From positions 1 to 5,045 of the forward strand of contig PXDE01000317.1 of NCBI GenBank assembly GCA_003566475.1: DNA of 5,045 bases. Reading direction: 5' to 3'. A program made the translations under genes and the position numbers. The first letter of the stretch is position 1; each line of letters begins with the position of its first letter. Below are positions 1-5,045 of the stretch, one piece after another. The notes beneath the pieces were generated by a model. That model was given only the letters and a program-made list of their open reading frames with translations. It was not told where the DNA came from and ran no database searches. This DNA comes from PVC group bacterium. GTDB taxonomy: Bacteria; Verrucomicrobiota; Kiritimatiellia; SS1-B-03-39; PXDE01.

Positions 1-230
1 GACGACGCGGGACAGAGGTCGGACACGGTGGGCGGAAGCCGCTCTCCATCGCAGACTCAGTCGAGCGGCCGCTACAGGACGTTGAGGAAGGCGAGCCGAC
101 ATCCCACATCCCGCATCCCGCATCGCGCCAGCCGTCTCGCCCCTTATCCGGCTGAACCCAGCGGTTCCGCGGCCCTCACCGCCCACTGATCACTGACCAC
201 TTCCCCTGAACCCTGAACACTGAACACTGA
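1..230. other. Intergenic or unassigned left edge, no convincing gene
   Basis: No reading frame here has a credible start, ribosome site and recognisable protein content together. The plus-strand frames that are open from the window edge run through tandem repeats and end at stops near 85, 150 and 187, without domain-like sequence. The minus strand has a frame open from an ATG at 102 to base 1 (34 codons, arginine-rich), but it starts inside a tandem repeat. The stretch is best read as the spacer downstream of the minus-strand glycosyltransferase. It holds the two heptamer arrays listed separately. I see no tRNA, no U-tract terminator and no insertion-sequence end. Confidence 0.5.
100..127. 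repeat. Tandem heptamer array, four units of CATCCCG type
   Basis: Four consecutive 7-bp units lie in perfect register: CATCCCA, CATCCCG, CATCCCG, CATCGCG. The middle two are identical and the outer two differ by one base each. The period of seven cannot keep a single reading frame, and the array sits outside any supported gene, so it looks like a non-coding short tandem repeat. A second array with the same period but a different unit lies about 57 bp away. Function is unknown; slippage-prone or protein-binding DNA are both possible. Confidence 0.85.
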
Positions 231-232
231 CT
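184..232. repeat. Tandem heptamer array, seven units of ACTGAAC type, abutting a stop codon
   Basis: Seven in-register 7-bp units read CACTGAT, CACTGAC, CACTTCC, CCTGAAC, CCTGAAC, ACTGAAC, ACTGACT. They share a CTGA core except the third. The unit drifts along the array, as expected from slippage plus point mutation. The last unit overlaps the first two plus-strand bases of the stop codon of the glycosyltransferase at 231-959, so the array begins immediately at the 3' end of that gene. Short heptameric tandem repeats are known between genes in several bacteria, for example the STRR repeats of filamentous cyanobacteria. I cannot say whether this unit has been named. Confidence 0.85.
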
Positions 233-959
233 ACTTATACGGCGTCGACCGCCCGTGCCGCAGGAGGTGCAGCCCCTTGCGCCAGGCCCGGGCCAGGAAG
301 GGGGGCTCGCTGACGAACCGGTCGGTGAGCACGGCGTTGATGTAGTGGAAGTCGTGCCTCTCGCTGATCCGCAGCCACAGCTCGTAGTCGTTGAAGTAGA
401 ACTCCGGCTTGAACATCCCCACCTCGTCGACCAGCGACCGGCGGTGCATGACGCAGTTGATGTCGAGGAAGTTGTAGCGCTGCAGCTTCTCCCGGGAGTA
501 GCCGTGGAGCCAGCGCCGGAAGGGGTTGCCGAGGATGGGGCGTCCCGTCCTCGCGTCGCGGTAGCGCGAGCGGGCGTAGAAGAACACCTCGTCGGGATGG
601 GCCTGGGCGGCGGCCACGAAGGTGGCCAGGTTGTGGGGCAGGAAGGCGTCGTCGTCGTCGAGGTAGCTCACCCACTCCCCGGTGGCCATATGCTCGAGGG
701 CGTAGTTCTTGGTGGCCGACCCCGTGTCGGGCACCCGGTGGTCGAGGTTGTGGAACCGGATGCGGGGGTCGCCCACAGAGGCCACCACCTCGGCCGTGCG
801 GTCGGGGGTGGCGTGCCCCACCACACACAGCTCCCAGTCCTGGTAGGTCTGGGCCACCACCGACTCCAGGGCCCGGCGGATGACGCCGGCCCGGTTGTAG
901 GTGCTCATGATGACCGTGACCAGCGGGCCACGGGTGGGAAGACGGGTGCGTAAGGCCAT
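231..959 (-). CDS. Family 2 (GT-A fold) glycosyltransferase
   Basis: A predicted cytoplasmic enzyme of 242 residues that would transfer a sugar from a nucleotide-sugar to a growing glycan; donor and acceptor cannot be told. The N-terminal GT2 signature VTVIMSTYNRAG lies at residues 14-25, followed by the helix RRALESVVAQTYQDWEL. The metal/nucleotide DxD region is the acidic run DDDD at 101-104 (after WVSYL). A later NDYELWLR motif at 190-197 matches the segment that usually supplies the catalytic acidic residue. The loop that normally reads DDGS or GDGC is here GHAT (48-51), so an Asp often used in nucleotide binding is His49. There are no membrane segments, and the length is that of a bare catalytic domain. 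The ATG at 959 is chosen because the fold begins about 13 residues later; no good Shine-Dalgarno precedes it. It follows the receiver gene on the same strand after 113 bp. The family call is firm, the substrate unknown. Confidence 0.88.
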   Translation of the reverse strand: MALRTRLPTRGPLVTVIMSTYNRAGVIRRALESVVAQTYQDWELCVVGHATPDRTAEVVASVGDPRIRFHNLDHRVPDTGSATKNYALEHMATGEWVSYLDDDDAFLPHNLATFVAAAQAHPDEVFFYARSRYRDARTGRPILGNPFRRWLHGYSREKLQRYNFLDINCVMHRRSLVDEVGMFKPEFYFNDYELWLRISERHDFHYINAVLTDRFVSEPPFLARAWRKGLHLLRHGRSTPYK

Positions 960-981
960 GGAATGTCGGGAGTGGGAGGTG

Positions 982-1011
982 ACCTTAGCCCACCCGCCTT
1001 GCCGGGATCAA
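982..1011 (-). promoter_or_regulatory. Possible sigma70-type promoter for the GT2 gene
   Basis: On the minus strand, TTGATC (1006-1011) is separated by 18 bp from TAAGGT (982-987). The -35 matches four of six consensus bases, and the -10 fits the TANNNT form common in GC-rich genomes. Transcription would start near 975, giving a leader of about 15 nt with no clear Shine-Dalgarno. The -35 lies in the loop of the hairpin at 994-1025. This would let the glycosyltransferase be expressed apart from the kinase-receiver pair. The evidence is pattern only. Confidence 0.3.
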
Positions 1012-1025
1012 TGTCCGCAAGGCGG
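994..1025 (-). terminator. Strong hairpin after the receiver gene, possible terminator without U-tract
   Basis: Perfect 9-bp arms CCGCCTTGC (994-1002) and GCAAGGCGG (1017-1025) enclose a 14-nt loop. The arms lie between the receiver stop codon (1073) and the glycosyltransferase start (959). No run of T follows on the minus strand (the next bases are GTGGGCTAAGG), and none flanks it on the plus strand, so a canonical intrinsic terminator is not shown. U-poor hairpin terminators are proposed for some high-GC bacteria. It could also be an operator or an mRNA processing and stability element. Confidence 0.4.
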
Positions 1026-1030
1026 TTCCG

Positions 1031-1051
1031 GCCGCACGGGACCCCGGCGGC
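1031..1051 (-). other. Second GC-rich hairpin just past the receiver stop codon
   Basis: GCCGC (1031-1035) pairs with GCGGC (1047-1051). Three further inner pairs (CGG 1037-1039 with CCG 1044-1046) follow one bulged A and leave a 4-nt loop. It starts about 21 nt beyond the receiver stop on the minus strand. With the stronger hairpin at 994-1025 it makes two stem-loops in a 113-nt gap. In sequence this GC-rich, short stems arise often by chance, so it is reported with low weight. Confidence 0.25.
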
Positions 1052-1072
1052 GGGCGGGCAGGGCGGGGGCGG

Positions 1073-1471
1073 TCACCGTTCCGGAGGGCCCGTCTCCCCG
1101 TCCGGCGACGAACCAAGGAGCCGGGCCATCTTCATGAACAGGCGGTCGAAGACGACGGGCTTGGTCTCGTATTCGTCGCATCCGGCGGCCAGCGCCTTCT
1201 CCCGGTCGTCGGCCATGGCATGGGCGGTGAGCGCGATCACGGGAAGTCCGGAGGTGGCGGGGTCGCCGCGGATCCGCCGCGCCACCTCCCACCCGTCCAT
1301 GCCGGGAAGCCCGAGGTCGAGCAGCACCAGGGCGGGAGGGGTGCGGCGGAGGCGGGCGAGGCCGGCCTCCCCGTCCGCCTCCGTCTCCACCTCGAACCCC
1401 TGCCGACGGAGCCGACGGGCCAGGAGATCGCGGTTCGCCTCGTGATCCTCGATAACCAGAATGCGTGTCAT
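1073..1471 (-). CDS. Stand-alone receiver-domain response regulator (CheY/DivK-like)
   Basis: A 132-residue cytoplasmic protein made of one REC domain with no output domain. Numbered from the ATG at 1471, it has the acidic pair Glu8-Asp9 (ILVIEDHEANRDLL), the phospho-acceptor Asp52 in LVLLDLGLPGMDGW, the switch Thr82 in VIALTAHAM, Tyr101 and the conserved Lys104-Pro105 in YETKP. All active-site positions are present, so it should be phosphorylated. About 20 residues follow the last helix region and look unstructured. The reading frame also allows a TTG start at 1480, which overlaps the kinase stop as TTGA. The ATG at 1471 is preferred because it gives the usual MTRILVIED beginning. The kinase gene ends 5 nt upstream, so the two are probably translationally coupled and this is the likely phosphorylation or shuttle partner of that kinase. 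Its downstream target is not visible here. Confidence 0.93.
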   Translation of the reverse strand: MTRILVIEDHEANRDLLARRLRRQGFEVETEADGEAGLARLRRTPPALVLLDLGLPGMDGWEVARRIRGDPATSGLPVIALTAHAMADDREKALAAGCDEYETKPVVFDRLFMKMARLLGSSPDGETGPPER

Positions 1472-1476
1472 GACCC

Positions 1477-4161
1477 TCAAGTCTCACCGGTACCGGGCGG
1501 TGCCGCAAGTTCCTGGCCCGCGACCTGCGCGACGAGGCTTCGGATCTGGTCCAGAAAGACATCCCGGGACACCGCGCTCTTCTCCACCACCTTGAGCACC
1601 CGGTTCTCCAGGCGGGCGCGCTCCTCGGGGGACAGGTCGTCGGCGGTCATCGCCACCACGGGAAGGTCCGGGAACCGGACGCCGCTCCGGATGGCCTCGA
1701 GCAGGCCGAACCCGTCCAGATCCGGAATGACCAGGTCCAGGAGGACCAGCGAGGGCCGGGTCCGGCCCAGGATCTCCAGAGCCCCGCGCCCGTCCGCAGC
1801 CTCCTCGACGGCGCACCCCTCCTGCTCCAGGGCCTGGCGAACCGCCGCCCGGGTGGTCGGGTCGCTGTCCACCACCAGCACCGACAGCCCCCCCCGGGCA
1901 TGGCGCCGGAGGGCCTGCAGAAGCCGGGTGCGGTCGACGGGCTTCACGAGATAGTCGGAGGCCCCCAGCGCGTAGCCGAGGTCGCGGTTGTTGACGATGG
2001 TCTCCATGATGACGGGGATGCGGGCGAGGTCGGGATCACTCTTGAGCGCGCTCAGCACCGCCCATCCGTCCATGCCCGGCATCATGACGTCGAGCGTGAT
2101 GGCGGCGGGCCGGTGCGTCCGGGCCAGGCGGATCCCCTCGGCCCCGCTGGAGGCGGTGACCACCCGGTACCCGTCCCGGGACAGGATGCGCCCGATGAGG
2201 TCCGCCGCATCGGGATCGTCGTCGATCACCAGGACGGTCTCCGCCCCCGGCCCCGGGTCCGGGGACGGGGGACTCCCCGCCGACGCCGCCGCGGGGGATG
2301 CCTTCCCGGCCGGACCGGCGAGGCGGGCGGGCAGACGCACGGTGAAGGTCGACCCTCTGGCCAGGGCGCTGTCCAGCCGGATCTGTCCGCCCAGGCCCTC
2401 GCAGAGGCGGCGGCTGATGGTGAGCCCCAGCCCGGTGCCCCCGTAACGCCGGGTGGTGGCGCTGTCGGCCTGGGTGAACGGCTCGAACACCTGCTCCTGA
2501 CGGTCGGGCGCGATGCCGATCCCGGTGTCGCGGACCCGGATCTCCACCCATTCGTCTCCCGGCCCCCCGATCCGCTCCGCCCCCAGCTCGATCTCGCCCT
2601 CCTGGGTGAACTTCGCCGCGTTGGAGAGGAGGTTGAACAGGATCTGCCGGACCCAGGTGAGGTCGGACGTCATCTCGCCCAGCGGCTCGGAGAGCCGGAC
2701 CTCCAGGCGGTTGCGGTTGGCCTCCATGAGGGGTCCGGCGGTCCGGGCGACCTCGTGCAGCATGGTCGCGAGGTCGAAGGTCTCCAGGTGGGGCTCCATG
2801 CGCCCCGCTTCGATCTTGGACAGGTCGAGGACGTCGTTCACCAGGGCGAGGAGCTGCCGTCCGGCGTCCCGGATGCGCTGGAGATCCGAATCCAGGTCCG
2901 GCGAGGTGCCGGCGTCCCGGATATCGTCCCGGATCAGTTCGCTGTATCCGATCACGACATTGAGCGGGGTGCGGAGTTCGTGGCTCATGTTGGCCAGGAA
3001 CTCGCTCTTGGCCCGGTTGGCGGACTCGGCGAGATCCCGGGCCACCCGGAGTTCGGTCTGGGAGGCGGTGAGGGCCGCGTTGATGCGCACCAGGTGGTCC
3101 GCCTGCTCCCGGAGCTCCCCGACCTGGCGGCGGACCTGCACGCCCAGGCGGCGGGTGCGGTCGCTGAACCGCCCCAGCACCACCGCCAGCCCCAGCGCGG
3201 CCAGGGCCAGCACGGTGGCGGCCGCGCTGATCTGAGCCCGCAGTCTCCGGGTCGGAGCGTCGACCATGATCGCCGGATCCTGGACCGCCACCACCCAATG
3301 GCGGCCACCGACCGGCACCGGCTTGAACGTCGCCACCATCTCCATCCCCAGGAGCGGATCCGGATAGCGCCCGCTGGCGGGCCGGCCGGCCCGGGCCTCC
3401 ACCACGAAGGGGACATCGGCATAGGTCCGGTCGAGGGGCGAATCCGGATCGAGCCAGGGATGGGCGGCCGCCGTGCCGGTGGGGTCGAGCACCAGGGCGA
3501 ACCCCTCGCCGTCGGCGGCGATGTCCCGCAGGAGGTCCGAGAAGTCGTCGATCCGCACCTGGCAGACCAGGATCCCCGCCACCGCATCCCCCTCCCGGAC
3601 GGGGACGGCCACCGCGACCACCAGGGGCTGCGGTTCGGCATGGCGACGGTAGACGTCCGAGACATAGGGCTGCCAGTTCTGGCTGACCCCCCGATACCAG
3701 TCCCGGAACGCGAAGTTCTCCCCCACCGATTCCGGGGCATGGGGGTAGTCGCTCCACAGCAGCCCCTCGGGATCGGACAGAAACGCGCGGTCGATCCGGG
3801 GGTGCGACTCCACCAGAGGCGCCAGCAGGGCCCGCGCGGCCGCCTCGTCGCCGTCGCGGACCGCGGCCCGCATCGCGGGCAGGGCGGCGAACGACTCGGC
3901 CAGGCGCACCCGGGCGGCCAGGTCGCGCTGCATCAGCTCGGCGGTGATCCGGGCCGACTCCCGGCCGGCCGCCACCAGCGCCGCCTCCATCGAGCGTCCG
4001 GCCACCCGCACCGCATAGCCGCTCAGCGCCATGACGGGGAGCAGGGCCAGCAGCAGGAGGACGGCCCAGAGACCGATGGACGCGGCCGCGCCCGATGCGG
4101 ACGCGGGTCCGTCGCCCGATCCGTCGGCACGCCGTGCAGGTTGTTCGCCGGTCTCGACCAC
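1477..4161 (-). CDS. Membrane hybrid sensor histidine kinase: dCACHE, HisKA, HATPase, REC, REC
   Basis: An 894-residue inner-membrane kinase that should sense an extracytoplasmic ligand and autophosphorylate. Order: short Ala/Gly-rich cytoplasmic tail; TM1 about 29-51; double-CACHE sensor about 55-305, with the typical RDWYRGV (153-159), YVSDVY (166-171) and VAVPV (184-188); TM2 about 311-330; helical linker to 384; HisKA with H-box FLANMSHELRTP and His394; N-box QILFNLLSNAAKFT with Asn510/Asn514; G1 VRDTGIGI (543-550), F-box FEPF and G2 GGTGLGL (574-580). After a Pro/Ala/Ser/Gly linker (613-640) come REC1 (642-755: Asp647-Asp648, Asp691, Thr721, Lys740) and REC2 (760-880: Asp765-Ser766, Asp809, Thr839, Lys861). 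REC2 has Ser766 where the second acidic pocket residue is expected, and Lys861-Ser862 in place of Lys-Pro. The GTG at 4161 is chosen because AGGAGG lies 4 nt upstream and TM1 follows at a normal distance. A longer frame to an ATG at 4437 would overlap the divergent glycosyltransferase. The ligand is unknown. The next gene is its probable receiver partner. Confidence 0.93.
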   Translation of the reverse strand: MVETGEQPARRADGSGDGPASASGAAASIGLWAVLLLLALLPVMALSGYAVRVAGRSMEAALVAAGRESARITAELMQRDLAARVRLAESFAALPAMRAAVRDGDEAAARALLAPLVESHPRIDRAFLSDPEGLLWSDYPHAPESVGENFAFRDWYRGVSQNWQPYVSDVYRRHAEPQPLVVAVAVPVREGDAVAGILVCQVRIDDFSDLLRDIAADGEGFALVLDPTGTAAAHPWLDPDSPLDRTYADVPFVVEARAGRPASGRYPDPLLGMEMVATFKPVPVGGRHWVVAVQDPAIMVDAPTRRLRAQISAAATVLALAALGLAVVLGRFSDRTRRLGVQVRRQVGELREQADHLVRINAALTASQTELRVARDLAESANRAKSEFLANMSHELRTPLNVVIGYSELIRDDIRDAGTSPDLDSDLQRIRDAGRQLLALVNDVLDLSKIEAGRMEPHLETFDLATMLHEVARTAGPLMEANRNRLEVRLSEPLGEMTSDLTWVRQILFNLLSNAAKFTQEGEIELGAERIGGPGDEWVEIRVRDTGIGIAPDRQEQVFEPFTQADSATTRRYGGTGLGLTISRRLCEGLGGQIRLDSALARGSTFTVRLPARLAGPAGKASPAAASAGSPPSPDPGPGAETVLVIDDDPDAADLIGRILSRDGYRVVTASSGAEGIRLARTHRPAAITLDVMMPGMDGWAVLSALKSDPDLARIPVIMETIVNNRDLGYALGASDYLVKPVDRTRLLQALRRHARGGLSVLVVDSDPTTRAAVRQALEQEGCAVEEAADGRGALEILGRTRPSLVLLDLVIPDLDGFGLLEAIRSGVRFPDLPVVAMTADDLSPEERARLENRVLKVVEKSAVSRDVFLDQIRSLVAQVAGQELAAPPGTGET

Positions 4162-4165
4162 GTAC

Positions 4166-4171
4166 CCTCCT
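4166..4171 (-). promoter_or_regulatory. Ribosome binding site that fixes the kinase start at GTG 4161
   Basis: The minus strand reads AGGAGG followed by GTAC and then GTG. An overlapping GGAGG at 4169-4173 gives a 7-nt spacing. This is the best Shine-Dalgarno in the window and decides the GTG start over a longer upstream frame. Confidence 0.75.
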
Positions 4172-4230
4172 CCCGGCTGGCGAAGGCCAGCGGCCCGGGA
4201 GGCGCCCCGTTGCGCGGACCCGGGCTTGGC

Positions 4231-4254
4231 GGGGGCCAGTCTAGGCAGGCCCCC
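4231..4254. promoter_or_regulatory. Operator-like perfect inverted repeat on the kinase promoter
   Basis: GGGGGCC (4231-4237) and GGCCCCC (4248-4254) form perfect 7-bp arms around a 10-bp centre, AGTCTAGGCA. The -10 candidate of the kinase promoter (4238-4243) lies in the centre. One arm falls at the expected start of transcription and the other in the -10/-35 spacer. Because the predicted start is at about 4231, the repeat would not be transcribed whole from this promoter, so a DNA site for a dimeric regulator is more natural than an RNA hairpin. The regulator is unknown. The G/C-only arms raise the chance of coincidence. Confidence 0.4.
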
Positions 4255-4267
4255 TGCGACCTGGCAA
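4238..4267 (-). promoter_or_regulatory. Likely sigma70-type promoter of the kinase-receiver pair
   Basis: The minus strand has TTGCCA (4262-4267), an 18-bp spacer and TAGACT (4238-4243). The -35 matches four of six consensus bases (TTG plus final A). The -10 has the TA and final T with A at the fourth position. Start of transcription is expected near 4231, giving a leader of about 70 nt that contains the AGGAGG at 4166-4171. It is the best promoter-like pair in the intergenic region. Confidence 0.5.
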
Positions 4268-4291
4268 CCTCCGACCCGGAGGGAAATCGCC

Positions 4292-4319
4292 TCGTCAACG
4301 AACGCGGATCGGCTAGGCT
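4292..4319 (+). promoter_or_regulatory. Possible promoter of the divergent GT4-like gene
   Basis: TCGTCA (4292-4297) and TAGGCT (4314-4319) are spaced by 16 bp on the plus strand, about 45 bp before the GTG start at 4364. The -35 matches four of six consensus bases and the -10 has the TANNNT form. The match is weak, and the main support is its position in the divergent spacer. Confidence 0.3.
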
Positions 4320-4363
4320 CCCCGCATCGCCCTCGAATCCCCGCCCGTAGCCCTGGATCCTCC

Positions 4364-5045
4364 GTGCCGTCGTCTCCCCGCATCCTCTGCAACATGGTGG
4401 TCCGCCAGAGCCCGGAATGGCTGGCCGCCACCGACACCGTGTACGACCTCGACCGGGCCGCGGAGGCCGACGCCTCCCCGGCCGCCGAGGCCTGGCGGCT
4501 GTTCCGGCGCGGCGGCGGCTACGACGTGGTGGTGACCATGGGCTCGCGGACCTCCCTGCTCTATGGCCTGCTCTGCCGGATCGCCCGGCGCCCCGCCCGC
4601 CAGATCCTCACCGAGGTCTTCATCGACCCCGAACCTCCGCGGCCCGGTCCGGTCTGGCGCGTCAAGAACCGGCTGTTCCGGGCGGTGGTGCGCCGCAGCC
4701 TGGGCGTGCTCACCAACAGCTCCGAGGAGGTCCGGACCATGGCCGTCCGCTACGGCCTGCCCGAGGACCGGTTCGTCTATGTCCCCATGCACACCAACCT
4801 CACCGACCTCGGGCGGTCGGACGCCGACGACGGGTTCGTGCTCTGCGCCGGGCGCACCCTGCGCGATTTCGACACCCTGGCCCGGGCGGCGCCCGCCATC
4901 CGCGCCCCGGTGGTCGCGGTGTGCGGTCACGGCGATCTCCGAGGCCCGAACCGGCCGGCCAACCTCGAGGTCCGGCGCGAGATCCTGCGGCACGCCTACC
5001 TCGACCTGCTACGCCGCTGCACGGCGGTGGCCCTGCCCCTGCGGC
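4364..5045 (+). CDS. GT-B fold (family 4-like) glycosyltransferase, 3' end cut by the window
   Basis: The frame opens at a GTG (4364) and stays open for 227 codons to the window edge with no stop, so the gene is partial. The protein begins PRILCNMVVRQ, the usual first strand of a GT-B Rossmann domain. YDVVVTMGSRTSLLYG (53-68) and VLTNSSEEVRTMAVRYGLP (115-133) fit the end of the acceptor-side domain, where GT4 enzymes recognise that a partner sequence sets off the C-terminal domain. FVLCAGRTLRDFDTLARA (158-175) is the typical first strand of the C-terminal domain (G-R-x-x-R-D-x-x-T-L), and VVAVCG and AYLDLLRRCTAVALPL follow. The acidic catalytic or donor-binding motif near the C-terminus lies beyond the window. 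No membrane segment is seen. The start is supported by the position of the first strand; the ribosome site is weak, and the ATG at 4394 is a less likely alternative. The gene is divergent from the kinase. Fold call good, donor sugar unknown. Confidence 0.82.
   Translation, partial: MPSSPRILCNMVVRQSPEWLAATDTVYDLDRAAEADASPAAEAWRLFRRGGGYDVVVTMGSRTSLLYGLLCRIARRPARQILTEVFIDPEPPRPGPVWRVKNRLFRAVVRRSLGVLTNSSEEVRTMAVRYGLPEDRFVYVPMHTNLTDLGRSDADDGFVLCAGRTLRDFDTLARAAPAIRAPVVAVCGHGDLRGPNRPANLEVRREILRHAYLDLLRRCTAVALPLR

Noticed and set aside
1..102. Possible start of a further minus-strand gene (ATG at 102, 34 codons to the edge)
   Set aside because: The start lies within the CATCCCG repeat, the peptide is arginine- and alanine-rich without a known pattern, and there is no clear ribosome site. 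It cannot be judged without sequence to the left.
161..170. GCGGTTCCGC inverted repeat as terminator of the GT2 gene
   Set aside because: The arms are only 4 bp with a 2-base loop, too small to fold, and no T-run follows on the minus strand.
100..232. The repeats as a CRISPR array
   Set aside because: Units are 7 bp and directly tandem, with no spacers of 25-40 bp and no cas genes in the window.
255..953. Plus-strand open frame opposite the GT2 gene
   Set aside because: The minus-strand frame has clear GT2 motifs. The plus-strand product is a Val/Gly/Glu-rich shadow with no recognisable features.
1900..4350. Long open frame on the plus strand opposite the kinase (about 816 codons)
   Set aside because: It is antisense to a kinase with complete conserved motifs. 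Its product is a Gly/Pro/Arg/His/Val-rich string without domains, as GC-rich third positions produce on the opposite strand.
4162..4437. N-terminal extension of the kinase to an ATG at 4437
   Set aside because: It would add 92 residues of low-complexity sequence, cover the divergent promoter region and overlap the first codons of the GT4-like gene. The GTG at 4161 has AGGAGG at the right distance and places TM1 normally.
4313..4993. Minus-strand open frame opposite the GT4-like gene
   Set aside because: Its product is rich in Gly, Ala, Pro and His with no domain. The plus-strand frame over the same bases has ordered GT-B motifs and is open to the window edge.

Overview
The window is a high-GC (roughly 70% by eye), densely coding bacterial segment. 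Its codons end mostly in G or C, it uses a GTG start behind a strong AGGAGG Shine-Dalgarno, and it carries a multi-domain hybrid sensor kinase. The sequence does not fix the phylum. An actinobacterial, proteobacterial or other high-GC environmental lineage would fit, and no gene here is a taxonomic marker.

Layout from left to right: (1) 1-230 has no convincing gene but holds two different in-register tandem heptamer arrays (100-127 and 184-232). The second runs into the stop codon of the next gene. (2) 231-959, minus strand, is a short GT-A (family 2) glycosyltransferase. (3) 960-1072 is an intergenic gap with two GC-rich hairpins and a possible promoter for the glycosyltransferase. (4) 1073-1471, minus, is a stand-alone receiver (CheY/DivK-like) protein. 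(5) 1477-4161, minus, is an 894-residue membrane hybrid histidine kinase (dCACHE sensor, HisKA, HATPase, REC, REC) whose stop lies 5 nt before the receiver's ATG. (6) 4162-4363 is a divergent promoter region with a good sigma70-like promoter for the kinase. A perfect 7-bp-arm inverted repeat covers that promoter's -10 element. (7) 4364 to the window edge, plus, is the N-terminal part of a GT-B (family 4-like) glycosyltransferase.

Working picture: an extracytoplasmic small-molecule sensor kinase and a partner receiver form a tightly coupled pair inside what looks like a surface-glycan or polysaccharide gene neighbourhood, with a GT2 on one side and a GT4-like gene on the other. No DNA-binding output domain and no HPt domain is encoded here, so the end of the phosphorelay is not visible. 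The link between signalling and glycan synthesis is inferred from position only. Nothing in the window is clearly a new system. The points most worth following are the heptamer arrays, the operator-like palindrome on the kinase promoter, and the altered active site of the second kinase receiver domain.
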